Of a stretch of DNA of 64,000 nucleotides, positions 26,072-36,046 are shown piece by piece. The DNA comes from Streptomyces sp. DHE7-1 (lineage in GTDB: Bacteria; Actinomycetota; Actinomycetes; Streptomycetales; Streptomycetaceae), in assembly GCA_016432725.1 (NCBI GenBank), contig JACJDG010000003.1, positions 4,588,001 to 4,652,000 of the forward strand. The letters run 5' to 3'. Each line of letters starts with the position of its first letter. Positions within the stretch are counted from its first letter, which is position 1. A program made the translations under genes and the position numbers. The notes beneath the pieces are model-generated. The model saw nothing but the letters and a program-made list of their open reading frames with translations, was not told the origin of the DNA and did not search any database.

Positions 26072-26654
26072 GACGGGTCCCGCGGCGCACGGCCGCGGCC
26101 GGCCCCTGGTGGATCCCCGTCTGCCGCGCGGCGGACGGGGCGGAGCGCGGCCGGGAGTGAGGCGGCGCGGTGGCGGGCGACGGCGGGTGCGGGTGCGGGT
26201 GCGGCTCGGCGGTCCGGCGGGAGACGTCGGCGGCCGGTGTCGGCGGGCCGGTGTCCGCGGGCCACGGGCCGCGTCCAGGACCCGCGGTCATGTGATCGAC
26301 GGCCGCGCGCCTGTTCGGGCGAGGTCGTGGTCCGGCCGGGCGCGGCGTGACCGTGAGTGACGATCGCGGCCGGCCCGGTATCTTCGGCCATCCGGCTCCC
26401 CCGGGGCGTCACCCCGGTGGTCCGCCGGACGGCCCACGCCCGCGGCAACGGTTCGGTCGTTCGCCCGACGGGCATCCACCGGGGTGCGAGGCGCGCGGGC
26501 GCGGGCCGGTCGGTGGTCGGTGGGAGGCGCGCGGACGGGGCCGGGCGAGGCGGTGGCCGGACGCCCGCTGCTCGTTTCGGCGCGGATGCCGCATCCTTGA
26601 GATGTGGAGTCTCTCGGGGACGAGTCGGTCGAGCGGAAGGGGAGGGCGCAGGGG
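26072..26654. other. Gene-free GC-rich stretch between bldM and shbA
   Basis: About 580 bases with many G runs, including GGGTGC repeated three times near 26184-26201. I see no gene with codon bias plus ribosome site; the open frames here are by-products of GC content. It should contain the shbA promoter, which I cannot place. Confidence 0.6.
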
Positions 26655-27332
26655 ATGAGTGCCGGCGCACCTACTCATAACGCTTCGGTGCACAACCACG
26701 GGCACGATGCGACGGACCGGACGGCCGCAGGGCACCATGGACCGATGCGCGACGACGAGGCGGGCACGGCCCCTGGGGCGTTCGGCCCGCTCGTGCACCG
26801 CGCCGTCGACGGTGACGCGCAGGCCACGCACGACCTGCTCGCCCACGTCCACCCCCTGGCGCTGCGCTACTGCCGCACCCGGCTGTCCCGGCTGCCGGGC
26901 GACGCGCGCCACTTCGTGGAGGACCTCGCACAGGAGGTCTGCGTGGCGGTGCTGCTCGCCCTGCCCCGCTACCGGGACACCGGCCGCCCCTTCGAGGCCT
27001 TCGTCTTCGCCATCGCCTCGCACAAGGTGGCCGACCTCCAGCGCGCCGCGATGCGCCACCCCGGCTCCACCGCCGTCCCCTCGGACGAGATGCCGGAGCG
27101 TCCCGACGACTCCCTCGGCCCCGAGGAGCGCGCCCTGCTCAGCAGTGACGCCGAGTGGGCCAAGAAACTGCTGGCCAACCTGCCCGAGAACCAGCGGGAG
27201 CTGCTCCTGCTGCGTATCGCCGTGGGCTTGACCGCGGAGGAGACGGGGCAGATGTTGGGAATGTCACCCGGCGCGGTCCGGGTCGCCCAGCACCGGGCGC
27301 TGAGCCGCCTGCGCGCGCTGGCCGAGCAGTAA
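26655..27332 (+). CDS. shbA: ECF sigma factor ShbA (SigD-type), probable activator of hrdB
   Basis: A 225-residue ECF sigma factor with region 2 HPLALRYCRTRLSRL..FVEDLAQEVCVAVLLAL and region 4 LPENQRELLLLRIAVGLTAEETGQMLG with VRVAQHRALSRLRAL. The location between bldM/whiD and guaB is that of mycobacterial SigD (next to whiB3 and guaB2) and of Streptomyces ShbA, which drives transcription of the principal sigma gene hrdB. The ATG at 26655 follows GGAGGG by eight bases. A later ATG at 26745 would remove a His-rich, probably disordered N-terminus. Confidence 0.85.
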   Translation: MSAGAPTHNASVHNHGHDATDRTAAGHHGPMRDDEAGTAPGAFGPLVHRAVDGDAQATHDLLAHVHPLALRYCRTRLSRLPGDARHFVEDLAQEVCVAVLLALPRYRDTGRPFEAFVFAIASHKVADLQRAAMRHPGSTAVPSDEMPERPDDSLGPEERALLSSDAEWAKKLLANLPENQRELLLLRIAVGLTAEETGQMLGMSPGAVRVAQHRALSRLRALAEQ

Positions 27333-27496
27333 CCCCGCTGGACGGAGCCACCATGGCTCCCTCCGTTGAACGGGCGCGCCCCCGCTCCCGTACGAACATA
27401 CGAAGCCTGAAGCGGCGCCCTGACGTGGAATTTGCTAGCGAAGCTTGCCGTTAGCATGGACATCCGCACCGATCAAGGCCATTTGGGGAAGGTGTC

Positions 27497-29002
27497 ATGA
27501 CTGCAAACGTCGACGGAGTGCCCGGAAAATTCGCGACACTCGGGCTGACCTACGACGACGTGCTGCTGCTGCCGGGCGCATCCGAGGTGCTCCCCAACGC
27601 GGTCGACACCTCGTCCCGCATCTCCCGCAACGTCCGGGTGAACATCCCGCTGCTCTCGGCGGCGATGGACAAGGTGACCGAGTCCCGCATGGCGATCGCG
27701 ATGGCCCGGCTGGGCGGCGTCGGCGTGCTGCACCGCAACCTCTCCGTCGAGGACCAGGTGAACCAGGTCGACCTGGTGAAGCGGTCCGAGTCCGGCATGG
27801 TCACCGACCCGATCACGGTGCACCCCGAGGCCACGCTCGCCGAGGCGGACGCGCTGTGCGCCAAGTTCCGCATCAGCGGTGTCCCGGTCACCAACCCCGC
27901 CGGCAAGCTGCTCGGCATCGTGACCAACCGCGACATGGCCTTCGAGAGCGACCGCGGCCGCCGCGTGCACGAGGTCATGACCCCGATGCCGCTGGTCACC
28001 GGCAAGGTCGGCATCTCCGGCCCCGAGGCCATGGAACTGCTGCGGAAGCACAAGATCGAGAAGCTGCCGCTGGTGGACGACGAGGGCGTCCTCAAGGGCC
28101 TGATCACGGTCAAGGACTTCGTCAAGGCCGAGAAGTACCCCAACGCCGCGAAGGACGCCGAGGGCCGGCTGCTCGTCGGTGCCGCGGTCGGTGCCAGCCC
28201 CGAGGCGCTGGAGCGCGCCCAGGCGCTCGCCGGGGCCGGTGTGGACTTCCTGGTCGTCGACACCTCGCACGGCCACAACAGCAACGCCCTCAGCTGGATG
28301 TCCAAGATCAAGTCGAGCGTGGACGTCGACGTGGTCGGCGGCAACGTCGCCACGCGCGACGGCGCCCAGGCGCTGATCGACGCCGGTGTGGACGGCATCA
28401 AGGTGGGTGTGGGCCCGGGCTCCATCTGCACCACCCGCGTCGTCGCCGGCATCGGCGTCCCGCAGGTCACCGCCATCTACGAGGCGTCCCTGGCGGCCCG
28501 TTCCGCCGGTGTCCCGCTGATCGGCGACGGCGGCCTGCAGTACTCCGGCGACATCGGCAAGGCGCTGGCCGCCGGCGCCGACACGGTGATGCTGGGCAGC
28601 CTTCTCGCCGGCTGCGAGGAGTCCCCGGGCGAGCTGCTCTTCATCAACGGCAAGCAGTTCAAGTCGTACCGCGGCATGGGCTCGCTGGGCGCCATGCAGT
28701 CCCGCGGCCAGGGCCGGTCGTTCTCCAAGGACCGGTACTTCCAGGCCGACGTCACCGCCGACGAGAAGCTCGTGCCCGAGGGCGTCGAGGGCCAGGTGCC
28801 CTACCGCGGCCCGCTCGCCAACGTGCTGCACCAGCTCGTCGGCGGTCTGCGCCAGACCATGGGCTACGTGGGCGCCGCCACCATCGAGGAGATGGAGTCC
28901 AAGGGCCGCTTCGTGCGGATCACCTCGGCGGGTCTGAAGGAGAGCCACCCGCACGACATCCAGATGACGGTCGAGGCTCCGAACTACAGCAACAAGAAGT
29001 GA
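27497..29002 (+). CDS. guaB: Inosine-5'-monophosphate dehydrogenase
   Basis: A 501-residue IMP dehydrogenase, first committed step to GMP (IMP to XMP, NAD-dependent). It has LTYDDVLLLPG at the start, two CBS repeats at ~residues 95-205 (ITVHPEATLAEADALC, GISGPEAMELLRKHK), the catalytic loop GVGPGSICTTR with the active Cys and the YRGMGSLGAM segment with Arg-Tyr flap QVPYRGPL. Length is normal. A terminator hairpin separates it from guaB3. Confidence 0.98.
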   Translation: MTANVDGVPGKFATLGLTYDDVLLLPGASEVLPNAVDTSSRISRNVRVNIPLLSAAMDKVTESRMAIAMARLGGVGVLHRNLSVEDQVNQVDLVKRSESGMVTDPITVHPEATLAEADALCAKFRISGVPVTNPAGKLLGIVTNRDMAFESDRGRRVHEVMTPMPLVTGKVGISGPEAMELLRKHKIEKLPLVDDEGVLKGLITVKDFVKAEKYPNAAKDAEGRLLVGAAVGASPEALERAQALAGAGVDFLVVDTSHGHNSNALSWMSKIKSSVDVDVVGGNVATRDGAQALIDAGVDGIKVGVGPGSICTTRVVAGIGVPQVTAIYEASLAARSAGVPLIGDGGLQYSGDIGKALAAGADTVMLGSLLAGCEESPGELLFINGKQFKSYRGMGSLGAMQSRGQGRSFSKDRYFQADVTADEKLVPEGVEGQVPYRGPLANVLHQLVGGLRQTMGYVGAATIEEMESKGRFVRITSAGLKESHPHDIQMTVEAPNYSNKK

Positions 29003-29030
29003 CGCACGCGCGCGCGTGACGGGTATCGGC

Positions 29031-29057
29031 GGCGGCCCCGGAACCTCCGGGGCCGCC
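29031..29057 (+). terminator. Hairpin between guaB and guaB3
   Basis: A perfect 12-bp stem (GGCGGCCCCGGA / TCCGGGGCCGCC) with a 3-base loop, 28 bases after the guaB stop. It may end guaB transcription or attenuate into guaB3. Confidence 0.65.
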
Positions 29058-29116
29058 GTCGCCGTGCCCGTCGGCGATACTGGAAGACGCTGAACACATC
29101 AGGGAAAGGCCAAGAC

Positions 29117-30240
29117 GTGACTGAGATCGAGATCGGGCGCGGCAAGCGCGGCCGCCGGGCGTACGCCTTCGACGACATCGCCGTCGTCCCCAGCCGCCGT
29201 ACGCGGGACCCGAAGGAGGTCTCGATCGCCTGGCAGATCGACGCCTACCGCTTCGAGCTGCCGTTCCTGGCCGCCCCATGGACTCGGTCGTCTCCCCGGC
29301 CACCGCGATCCGTATCGGCGAGCTGGGCGGTCTGGGCGTACTGAACCTCGAGGGTCTGTGGACGCGGCACGAGGACCCGCAGCCGCTGCTCGACGAGATC
29401 GCCGAGCTGCCCGCCGAGCAGGCGACCCGCCGCCTCCAGGAGATCTACGCGGCGCCGATCAAGGAGGAGCTGATCGGCGCCCGCATCAAGGAGGTGCGCG
29501 ACTCCGGCGTGGTGACGGCGGCCGCGCTCTCCCCGCAGCGCACCGCCCAGTTCTCCAAGGCGGTCGTGGACGCGGGCGTGGACATCTTCGTCATCCGCGG
29601 TACGACGGTCTCCGCGGAGCACGTGTCGTCCTCGCACGAGCCGCTGAACCTCAAGCAGTTCATCTACGAGCTCGACGTCCCGGTGATCGTGGGCGGCTGC
29701 GCCACCTACACCGCGGCCCTGCACCTGATGCGCACCGGCGCGGCGGGCGTGCTGGTGGGCTTCGGCGGCGGCGCCGCGCACACCACGCGCAACGTGCTCG
29801 GCATCCAGGTCCCGATGGCGACGGCGGTCGCCGACGTCGCGGCGGCCCGCCGCGACTACATGGACGAGTCCGGCGGCCGGTACGTGCACGTGATCGCGGA
29901 CGGCGGTGTCGGCTGGTCCGGCGACCTGCCCAAGGCGATCGCCTGCGGCGCCGACTCCGTGATGATGGGCTCCCCGCTGGCCCGCGGCACGGACGCGCCG
30001 GGCAAGGGCCACCACTGGGGCATGGAGGCCGTCAACGAGGAGCTGCCCCGCGGCCAGAAGGTCGACCTGGGCACGGTCGGCACCATCGAGGAGATCCTCA
30101 CCGGTCCGTCCCACACCCCCGACGGCTCCATGAACTTCTTCGGCGCCCTGCGCCGCGCCATGGCCACCACCGGCTACAGCGAGCTGAAGGAGTTCCAGCG
30201 CGTCGAGGTGACGGTCGCGGACAGCCAGCACCGCCGCTGA
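29117..30240 (+). CDS. guaB3: IMP-dehydrogenase-family protein GuaB3 (one frameshift in this sequence)
   Basis: A CBS-less IMPDH-family barrel, 374 residues when repaired, of the type found next to guaB in Actinobacteria. It starts EIGRGKRGRRAYAFDDIAVVPSRRT (in parts); GGCATYTAALHLMRTGAAGVLVG is seen where the Cys loop lies, and the glycine-rich phosphate site is GADSVMMGSPLA. The frame breaks at CCCC 29274-29277; one added C restores FLAAPMDSVVS. Exact reaction (IMP dehydrogenase, or an XMP/GMP reductase-like role) is unsettled for this subfamily. Confidence 0.92.
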
Positions 30241-30257
30241 GCCTTCGGCAGCACGTC

Positions 30258-30291
30258 AAGGGCCGGTCGTCCAGGAGGACGACCGGCCCTT
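30258..30291. terminator. Bidirectional terminator after guaB3
   Basis: A perfect 15-bp stem (AAGGGCCGGTCGTCC / GGACGACCGGCCCTT) with loop AGGA, between convergent genes. The A and T ends can act as short U tracts in either direction. Confidence 0.85.
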
Positions 30292-30338
30292 GTGCGTGCC
30301 CGACCGCGTGCGGGTTCCCGGCCGGGGGCCGCGCCCCG

Positions 30339-31547
30339 TCACAACCGGTGCGCCGCCCCCGTGGGGGCCGCGCCCCGGGTGTCCAGGAGGAGCTGGGCCT
30401 TCACCGACAGGCCCTGCAGGTCGTAGGTGCGGTGCTGCTGGAGCAGGATCGTCAGATCGGCGTCGGCGACCGCCTCGTACAGGGCGTCGGCCCGGGGGAC
30501 CGGGCGGTCGAGGACGCTCCAGGCGTGGACGTACGGGTCGTGGAAGCTCACGGACGCGCCCAGCTCGGTCAGCCGGACCGCGATCTCGCGCGCGGGTGTG
30601 CCCTGGAGGTCGGCGATGTCGGGCTTGTAGGTGACGCCGAGCAGCAGGACGCGGGCCCCGCGCGCGGACTTGCCGTGCTCGTTGAGGAGGGTGGCGGCGC
30701 GCCGGACGACGTACGCGGGCATGCGGTGGTTGACCTGCTGGGCGAGTTCCACCATGCGCAGGGTGCGGGTCGCGTGGCCGGTCAGGTCCTGGGGGAGGCC
30801 GTGGCCGCCGACGCCCGGGCCCGGCCGGAAGGCCTGGAAGCCGAACGGCTTGGTCTCCGCGCAGCGGACGACGTCCCACAGGTCGACGCCCAGCTCGTGG
30901 CAGAGTTCGGCCATCTCGTTGACCAGCGCGATGTTCACGTGCCGGTAGTTCGTCTCCAGCAACTGCACCGTCTCCGCCTCGCGCAGCCCGCGCGCGCGGA
31001 CCACCTTGTCGGTCAGCCGCCCGTAGAAGGCGGCGGCCGACTCGGTGCAGGCCGGGGTGAGGCCCCCGATGACCTTGGGCGTGTTGGCGGGGTTGCGGTC
31101 GCGGTTGCCGGGGTCGACCCGGCTGGGCGAGTAGGCGAGGTGGAAGTCCCGCCCGGCGCGCAGTCCGGAGCCCTCCTCCAGCAGGGGGCGCAGGAACCCG
31201 TCGGTGGTCCCGGGCAGCACGGGTGACTCCAGGATGACCGTGGTGTGCGGGCGGAGCCGCTCGGCGAGCGTGCGGGCGGCCCCCTCCACCTGGCCGAGGT
31301 CGATCCCGCCGTCGGCGCCGCGCGGGGTGGGCGCGCAGATCACCGCGGTGCGCACCCGGCCGAGCTGGGCCGGGTCGGTGCCGGGCAGGAAGCCGGTGGA
31401 GCGCATCCGGCGCAGCTCGGCGGGGCTGAGCGAGCCGGCCTCGGGGCCGGTGGCGTACCCGATGGTCGGGATGCCCGCGGCGACGGCGGCCTGGGCTAGC
31501 GGCAGGCCGTACGGACCGAGTCCGATCACGGCGAGGTCTGCGGGCAT
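30339..31547 (-). CDS. UDP-glucose/GDP-mannose dehydrogenase-family protein lacking the catalytic Cys
   Basis: A 402-residue protein with the three-domain layout of nucleotide-sugar dehydrogenases. The NAD motif is VIGLGPYGLPLA; VILESPVLPGTT and ETNYRHVNIALVNEMAEL belong to the central domain; VLLLGVTYKPDIADLQGTPA is the UDP-binding domain. The active-site loop reads GPGVGGHGLPQD where active enzymes have GGHCIPxD or GGxCxPKD, so the nucleophilic Cys is Gly. It either has lost dehydrogenase activity or does only a half reaction. The ATG at 31547 gives the Rossmann start directly. Confidence 0.85.
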   Translation of the reverse strand: MPADLAVIGLGPYGLPLAQAAVAAGIPTIGYATGPEAGSLSPAELRRMRSTGFLPGTDPAQLGRVRTAVICAPTPRGADGGIDLGQVEGAARTLAERLRPHTTVILESPVLPGTTDGFLRPLLEEGSGLRAGRDFHLAYSPSRVDPGNRDRNPANTPKVIGGLTPACTESAAAFYGRLTDKVVRARGLREAETVQLLETNYRHVNIALVNEMAELCHELGVDLWDVVRCAETKPFGFQAFRPGPGVGGHGLPQDLTGHATRTLRMVELAQQVNHRMPAYVVRRAATLLNEHGKSARGARVLLLGVTYKPDIADLQGTPAREIAVRLTELGASVSFHDPYVHAWSVLDRPVPRADALYEAVADADLTILLQQHRTYDLQGLSVKAQLLLDTRGAAPTGAAHRL

Positions 31548-31642
31548 GGGGCGTGGGCCGTCCTTCCCAGTAGCCGAAGCGGGACAGGTGCGCAACCGCT
31601 GTGGGCAGCATGTACGAGCGCACTGTCACACTAGGAGTAAAT

Positions 31643-31759
31643 ATGACCGTTATGTGGGATTGTGTTCGTGTGTCTCCCGGGTGGTTGCGCGGACGTCGTC
31701 CACAGGTCGCGGGTGCGTGGTGGCCGGCACAGGGCGAGCCGGTCAGAATTTGGGCATGA
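31643..31759 (+). CDS. Possible small protein (38 residues) upstream of glpD
   Basis: An ATG seven bases after AGGAG opens a 38-codon frame that starts TVMWDCVRVSPGWLRG and is Trp- and Arg-rich. The DNA here is less GC-rich than genes around it and codon bias is poor. It could be a real small gene or chance. Nothing else is seen in the 284 bases between the dehydrogenase homologue and glpD. Confidence 0.3.
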   Translation: MTVMWDCVRVSPGWLRGRRPQVAGAWWPAQGEPVRIWA

Positions 31760-31831
31760 GGAGGGGGTGAACGGGCTTCGCCCCACCGCGGGTGCGGCCG
31801 ACGCGAGGACGTGCGACAGCGGGAGGCAGCG

Positions 31832-33536
31832 GTGAGGACAGCGACTCTGGGCCCGGAGCAGCGCGCCGAGGCACTGGCGGCGATGGCGGAGCACGAACTG
31901 GACGTGCTGGTGGTCGGCGGTGGAGTGGTGGGCGCCGGCACCGCGCTGGACGCCGTCACCCGCGGTCTGTCCACCGGCCTGGTCGAGGCCCGTGACTGGG
32001 CGTCCGGCACCTCCAGCAGGTCGAGCAAGCTCATCCACGGCGGCCTGCGCTACCTGGAGATGCTCGACTTCGCCCTCGTCCGCGAGGCGCTGAAGGAACG
32101 CGGTCTGCTGCTGGAGCGGATCGCCCCGCACCTGGTCAAACCGGTGCCGTTCCTCTATCCGTTGCAGCACAAGGGCTGGGAGCGGTGGTACGCCGGTTCG
32201 GGCGTCGCGCTCTACGACGCGATGTCGATGGCCCGCGGGCACGGCCGGGGCCTGCCCCTGCACCGGCACCTGACCCGCCGTCGCGCCCTGCGGGTCGCGC
32301 CCTGCCTGAAGAAGGACGCCCTGGTCGGCGCGCTCCAGTACTACGACGCGCAGATGGACGACGCCCGCTTCGTCACCAACCTGGTGCGCACGGCGGTGTC
32401 CTACGGCGCGCGGGTCGCCAACCGGGCCCGCGTGACCGGGTTCCTGCGCGAGGGCGAGCGGGTCGTCGGCGCCCGGGTGCAGGACGTGGAGGGCGGCGGG
32501 GAGTACGAGATCCGCGCCAAGCAGGTGGTCAACGCCACCGGGGTGTGGACCGACGACACCCAGGCCATGGTGGGGGAGCGGGGCCAGTTCCACGTCCGCG
32601 CCTCCAAGGGCATCCACCTCGTCGTGCCCAAGGACCGCATCCACTCCACCACCGGCCTGATCCTGCGCACCGAGAAGTCGGTCCTGTTCGTCATCCCTGG
32701 GGCCGGCACTGGATCGTCGGCACCACGGACACCTCCTGGGACCTCGACAAGGCCCACCCGGCCGCCTCCAGCGCCGACATCGACTACCTGCTGGAGCACG
32801 TCAACTCGGTGCTCGCCGTGCCGCTCCGCCGCGACGACGTGCAGGGCGTGTACGCCGGGCTGCGGCCGCTGCTGGCCGGTGAGTCGGACGCCACCAGCAA
32901 GCTGTCCCGCGAGCACACCGTGGCCCATCCGGCGCCCGGGCTGGTGGTCGTGGCGGGCGGCAAGTACACGACGTACCGGGTGATGGCGAAGGACGCCGTC
33001 GACGAGGCGGTGCACGGGCTCGACATGCGCGTCGCCGACTGCGTCACCGAGGAGATCCCGCTGCTCGGCGCCGAGGGCTACCGGGCGATGTGGAACGCCC
33101 GGGCGCGGATCGCCGCCCGCACCGGCCTGCACGTGGTCCGGGTGGAGCACCTGCTGAACCGGTACGGCTCCATGGCGGAGGAGATCCTGGACCTCATCGC
33201 CGCCGAGCCCGCGCTGGGGAACCGCTGCAGGCCGCCGACGACTACCTGCGCGCCGAGGTGGTGTACGCCGCCTCGCACGAGGGCGCCCGCCACCTGGACG
33301 ACGTGCTCACCCGCCGCACCCGCATCTCCATCGAGACCTTCGACCGGGGCACCCGCAGCGCCCGCGAGGCCGCCGAGCTGATGGCGCCCGTCCTCGGCTG
33401 GGACAAGGGCCAGATCGAGCGCGAGGTGGAGCACTACGAGAAGCGGGTCGAGGCCGAGCGGGAGTCCCAGCTCCAGCCGGACGACCTGACGGCGGACGCG
33501 GCCCGGCTGGGGGCGCCGGACATCGTGCCGCTGTAG
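31832..33536 (+). CDS. glpD: Aerobic glycerol-3-phosphate dehydrogenase GlpD (two frameshifts in this sequence)
   Basis: Membrane-associated FAD enzyme, 568 residues when repaired, that oxidises glycerol-3-phosphate to dihydroxyacetone phosphate and feeds electrons to the quinone pool. The FAD motif is LDVLVVGGGVVGAGTALDA; TSSRSSKLIHGGLRYLE and IVGTTDTSWD are diagnostic. Breaks lie at CCC 32695-32697 (one added C gives LFVIPWGRHWIVG) and GGGG 33216-33219 (one added G gives LGEPLQAADDYLRAEV). The GTG at 31832 has GGGAGG five bases upstream. Confidence 0.95.
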
Positions 33537-33855
33537 CCGGAACCACCCGGACGGGTGACCCGGGCCGGGATCCCGGCCGGGCGCCCGGCCGTTGTACCCG
33601 GTGCGAGGGCGGAAACTGCGGCCGCGGGGCGGTTCCGGGCGGTTCGCGAGCCGCGTCCGCGTGTGTGCCCGGGAAGGAGCGGGGCACTCCTGGAGGGTGA
33701 GTGGAGCGCTGGGTCTGACGCGGACTCAAGGTGACGGTGCGGCGGGTGTTCCGGTGTCCGCGGCCCCCGGCGCGGCAGGGGCACCCTGGGCGTCGGCCAC
33801 TTGTCGGGTGAGAGACAATGGAGGCTCTGTCAGGGCGGGTTGCATGAGGGGACGC
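33537..33855. other. Intergenic region upstream of the kinase cluster
   Basis: About 320 bases between glpD and the first kinase. AGAGACAATGGAGGCTCTGTC near 33810-33830 is somewhat AT-richer and may hold the promoter, but no clear -35/-10 pair is visible. No gene recognised. Confidence 0.5.
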
Positions 33856-35882
33856 ATGTCGGAGGCGGAGCGGGCGGGAACATCCCGTCAGGAGACTCGT
33901 CAGGGCAAGAACGAGCGGCGTCTCCTCGCCGGGCGGTACCGGCTGGGAGACGTGCTGGGCCGCGGCGGCATGGGCACGGTGTGGCGCGCCGAGGACGAGA
34001 CCCTCGGCCGCACGGTCGCCGTCAAGGAGCTGCGGTTCCCGTCGAACATCGACGAGGAGGAGAAGCGGCGCCTGATCACGCGCACCCTGCGTGAGGCCAA
34101 GGCGATCGCCCGGATCCGCAACAACAGCGCGGTGACGGTCTTCGACGTGGTCGAGGAGGACGACCGGCCGTGGATCGTCATGGAGCTGGTCGAGGGCAAG
34201 TCCCTGGCCGAGGTCATCCGTGAGGACGGCCTGCTGGAGCCCAAGCGCGCCGCCGAGGTGGGCCTCGCCGTCCTCGACGTGCTGCGCTCCGCGCACCGCG
34301 AGGGCATCCTGCACCGCGACGTGAAGCCGTCCAACGTGCTGATCGCCGAGGACGGCCGGGTCGTGCTCACCGACTTCGGCATCGCGCAGGTCGAGGGCGA
34401 CCCGTCCATCACGTCCACCGGCATGCTGGTCGGCGCCCCTCCTACATCTCCCCGGAGCGCGCCCGCGGGCACAAGCCGGGTCCCGCGGCGGACCTGTGGT
34501 CCCTGGGCGGCCTGCTGTACGCGTCGGTCGAGGGTCTGCCGCCGTACGACAAGGGCTCGGCGATCGCCACGCTGACCGCGGTGATGACCGAACCCCTTGA
34601 GGAGCCCAAGAACGCGGGGCCGCTCAGGGACGTCATCTACGGCCTGCTCACCAAGGACCCGGCGCAGCGGCTCGACGACGCCGGCGCCCGCACCATGCTC
34701 AACGCGGTGATCCACGCGCCCGCGCCCGAGCCTATGGACGCCACCCGTGTCGTCCCGCTGCCGGCGCAGCCCGGCGGCCCGGAGGGCAAGCGGGGCGAGG
34801 AGGCCGGGGAGAAGCTGCGCGGTGCCCTGCGTTCGGTCCGCAAGGCGGCCGGAGCCGCCACCGCGGCGGCGGCCGTGCGGGCGAAGAACAACGCCGGGAC
34901 GGCCACCTCCGCTACCGGCGGCACGGGCACCGAGGGCACCGAGGGCGCCGCGGCCGCGGCCGGTGCCGCTTCGCGGGGCGGACGGAATGGTTCCGCCGCC
35001 CAGGGCTCGCCTTCCGTGCCGAACTCCGCCGCGGGCAAGCCGAGTTCCGGGTGGCCCGTGGTGCCGCCGCCGGACCTGGACCTGCCGTCGCGGCCGGCAC
35101 CCAGGGCGCCGCTCACCGACGTGGTGCCCAGGCGCACGCTGGTGATCACCGCGATCGTGGTCGCGCTGGCGGTCATCGGCACCGTACTGGCCCTCGTGTT
35201 CGGCGGCGGTGACGACAAGGGCGACGACCGCGGCAGCGGTGCCAAGGCCGCGCCGAGCGCGAGTGCCTCCACCAAGGAGGACAAGGACACGGGCGGCAAG
35301 AGCAGCCCCGGCGACGGCACACGGACCGACGGGAACGCCTCGCCGTCGGCCTCCACGGGCTCGTCGTCGGACGACGCGGCGAGCGCGAGTGCCTCCGGCG
35401 ACGAGAACGAGGACTCCGGCTCGTCCGGCTCGAAGAGCGGCGGCAGCGCGCCCGCCGAGTCGACCCACAAGGGCGGCCAGGGGTACTCGATCGGGCTGCC
35501 CAAGGGCTGGAAGTACCAGTCGACCGGCGCCGCCGGCGACCGCTACACCGGGCCCGATGGGCAGAAGCTGCTCATCGCCTGGACCAGCACCCCCAAGAAC
35601 GACCCGGTGGCGGACTGGAAGAACCAGGAGCGCTACATGGTGCGCTCCCAGTACCACCGGATCCGCATAGAGAAGGTGGACTACCGGGGCTGGAACACCG
35701 CCGACTGGGAGTTCACCTACTCCGAGGGCGGCACCGGGTACCGGACGATCGACCGCGGGTTCGTGGTGAACGGGCATCTCGGATACGCGCTGATGTACAC
35801 CGCCAAGGCCGCGAACTGGCAGGGCGATCTGCGCAAGGACACCTGGCGGACGCTGACGAAGTCCTTCGAGCCCAAGTCGTGA
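33856..35882 (+). CDS. Membrane Ser/Thr protein kinase 1 with extracytoplasmic sensor domain (one frameshift in this sequence)
   Basis: Hanks-type receptor kinase, 675 residues when repaired. The kinase domain has the P-loop GRGGMGTVW, VAVKEL, HRDVKPSNVL, TDFGIAQ, then SYISPERARGHKPGPAADLWSLGG. A Pro/Ala/Gly-rich juxtamembrane linker leads to one membrane helix (LVITAIVVALAVIGTVLALVF), a Ser/Asp-rich stalk and an outer domain starting GYSIGLPKGWKYQ. The frame breaks at CCCC 34436-34439; one added C joins the halves. ATG 33856 has GAGGGG upstream; ATG 33844 is an alternative. First of six tandem kinase genes. Confidence 0.93.
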
Positions 35883-36046
35883 CATGACCGAGCCCGGTTC
35901 GGATCCGTGAGAATCCGTCATCCCCTCAATGCGGGTTGCCTCCGGCACGTATCGTGAATGGTTGCGGACCGTACGGAGCCGGATGCGGATTGGGAACGGA
36001 CCGTAGGGGAACGGAACTGAACGACCAGGCGGCCGGGGGAGGCAAC

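Noticed and set aside
26072..26654. Several open frames between bldM and shbA
   Set aside because: They are low-complexity Arg/Gly/Pro strings without ribosome sites, as expected by chance at this GC content.
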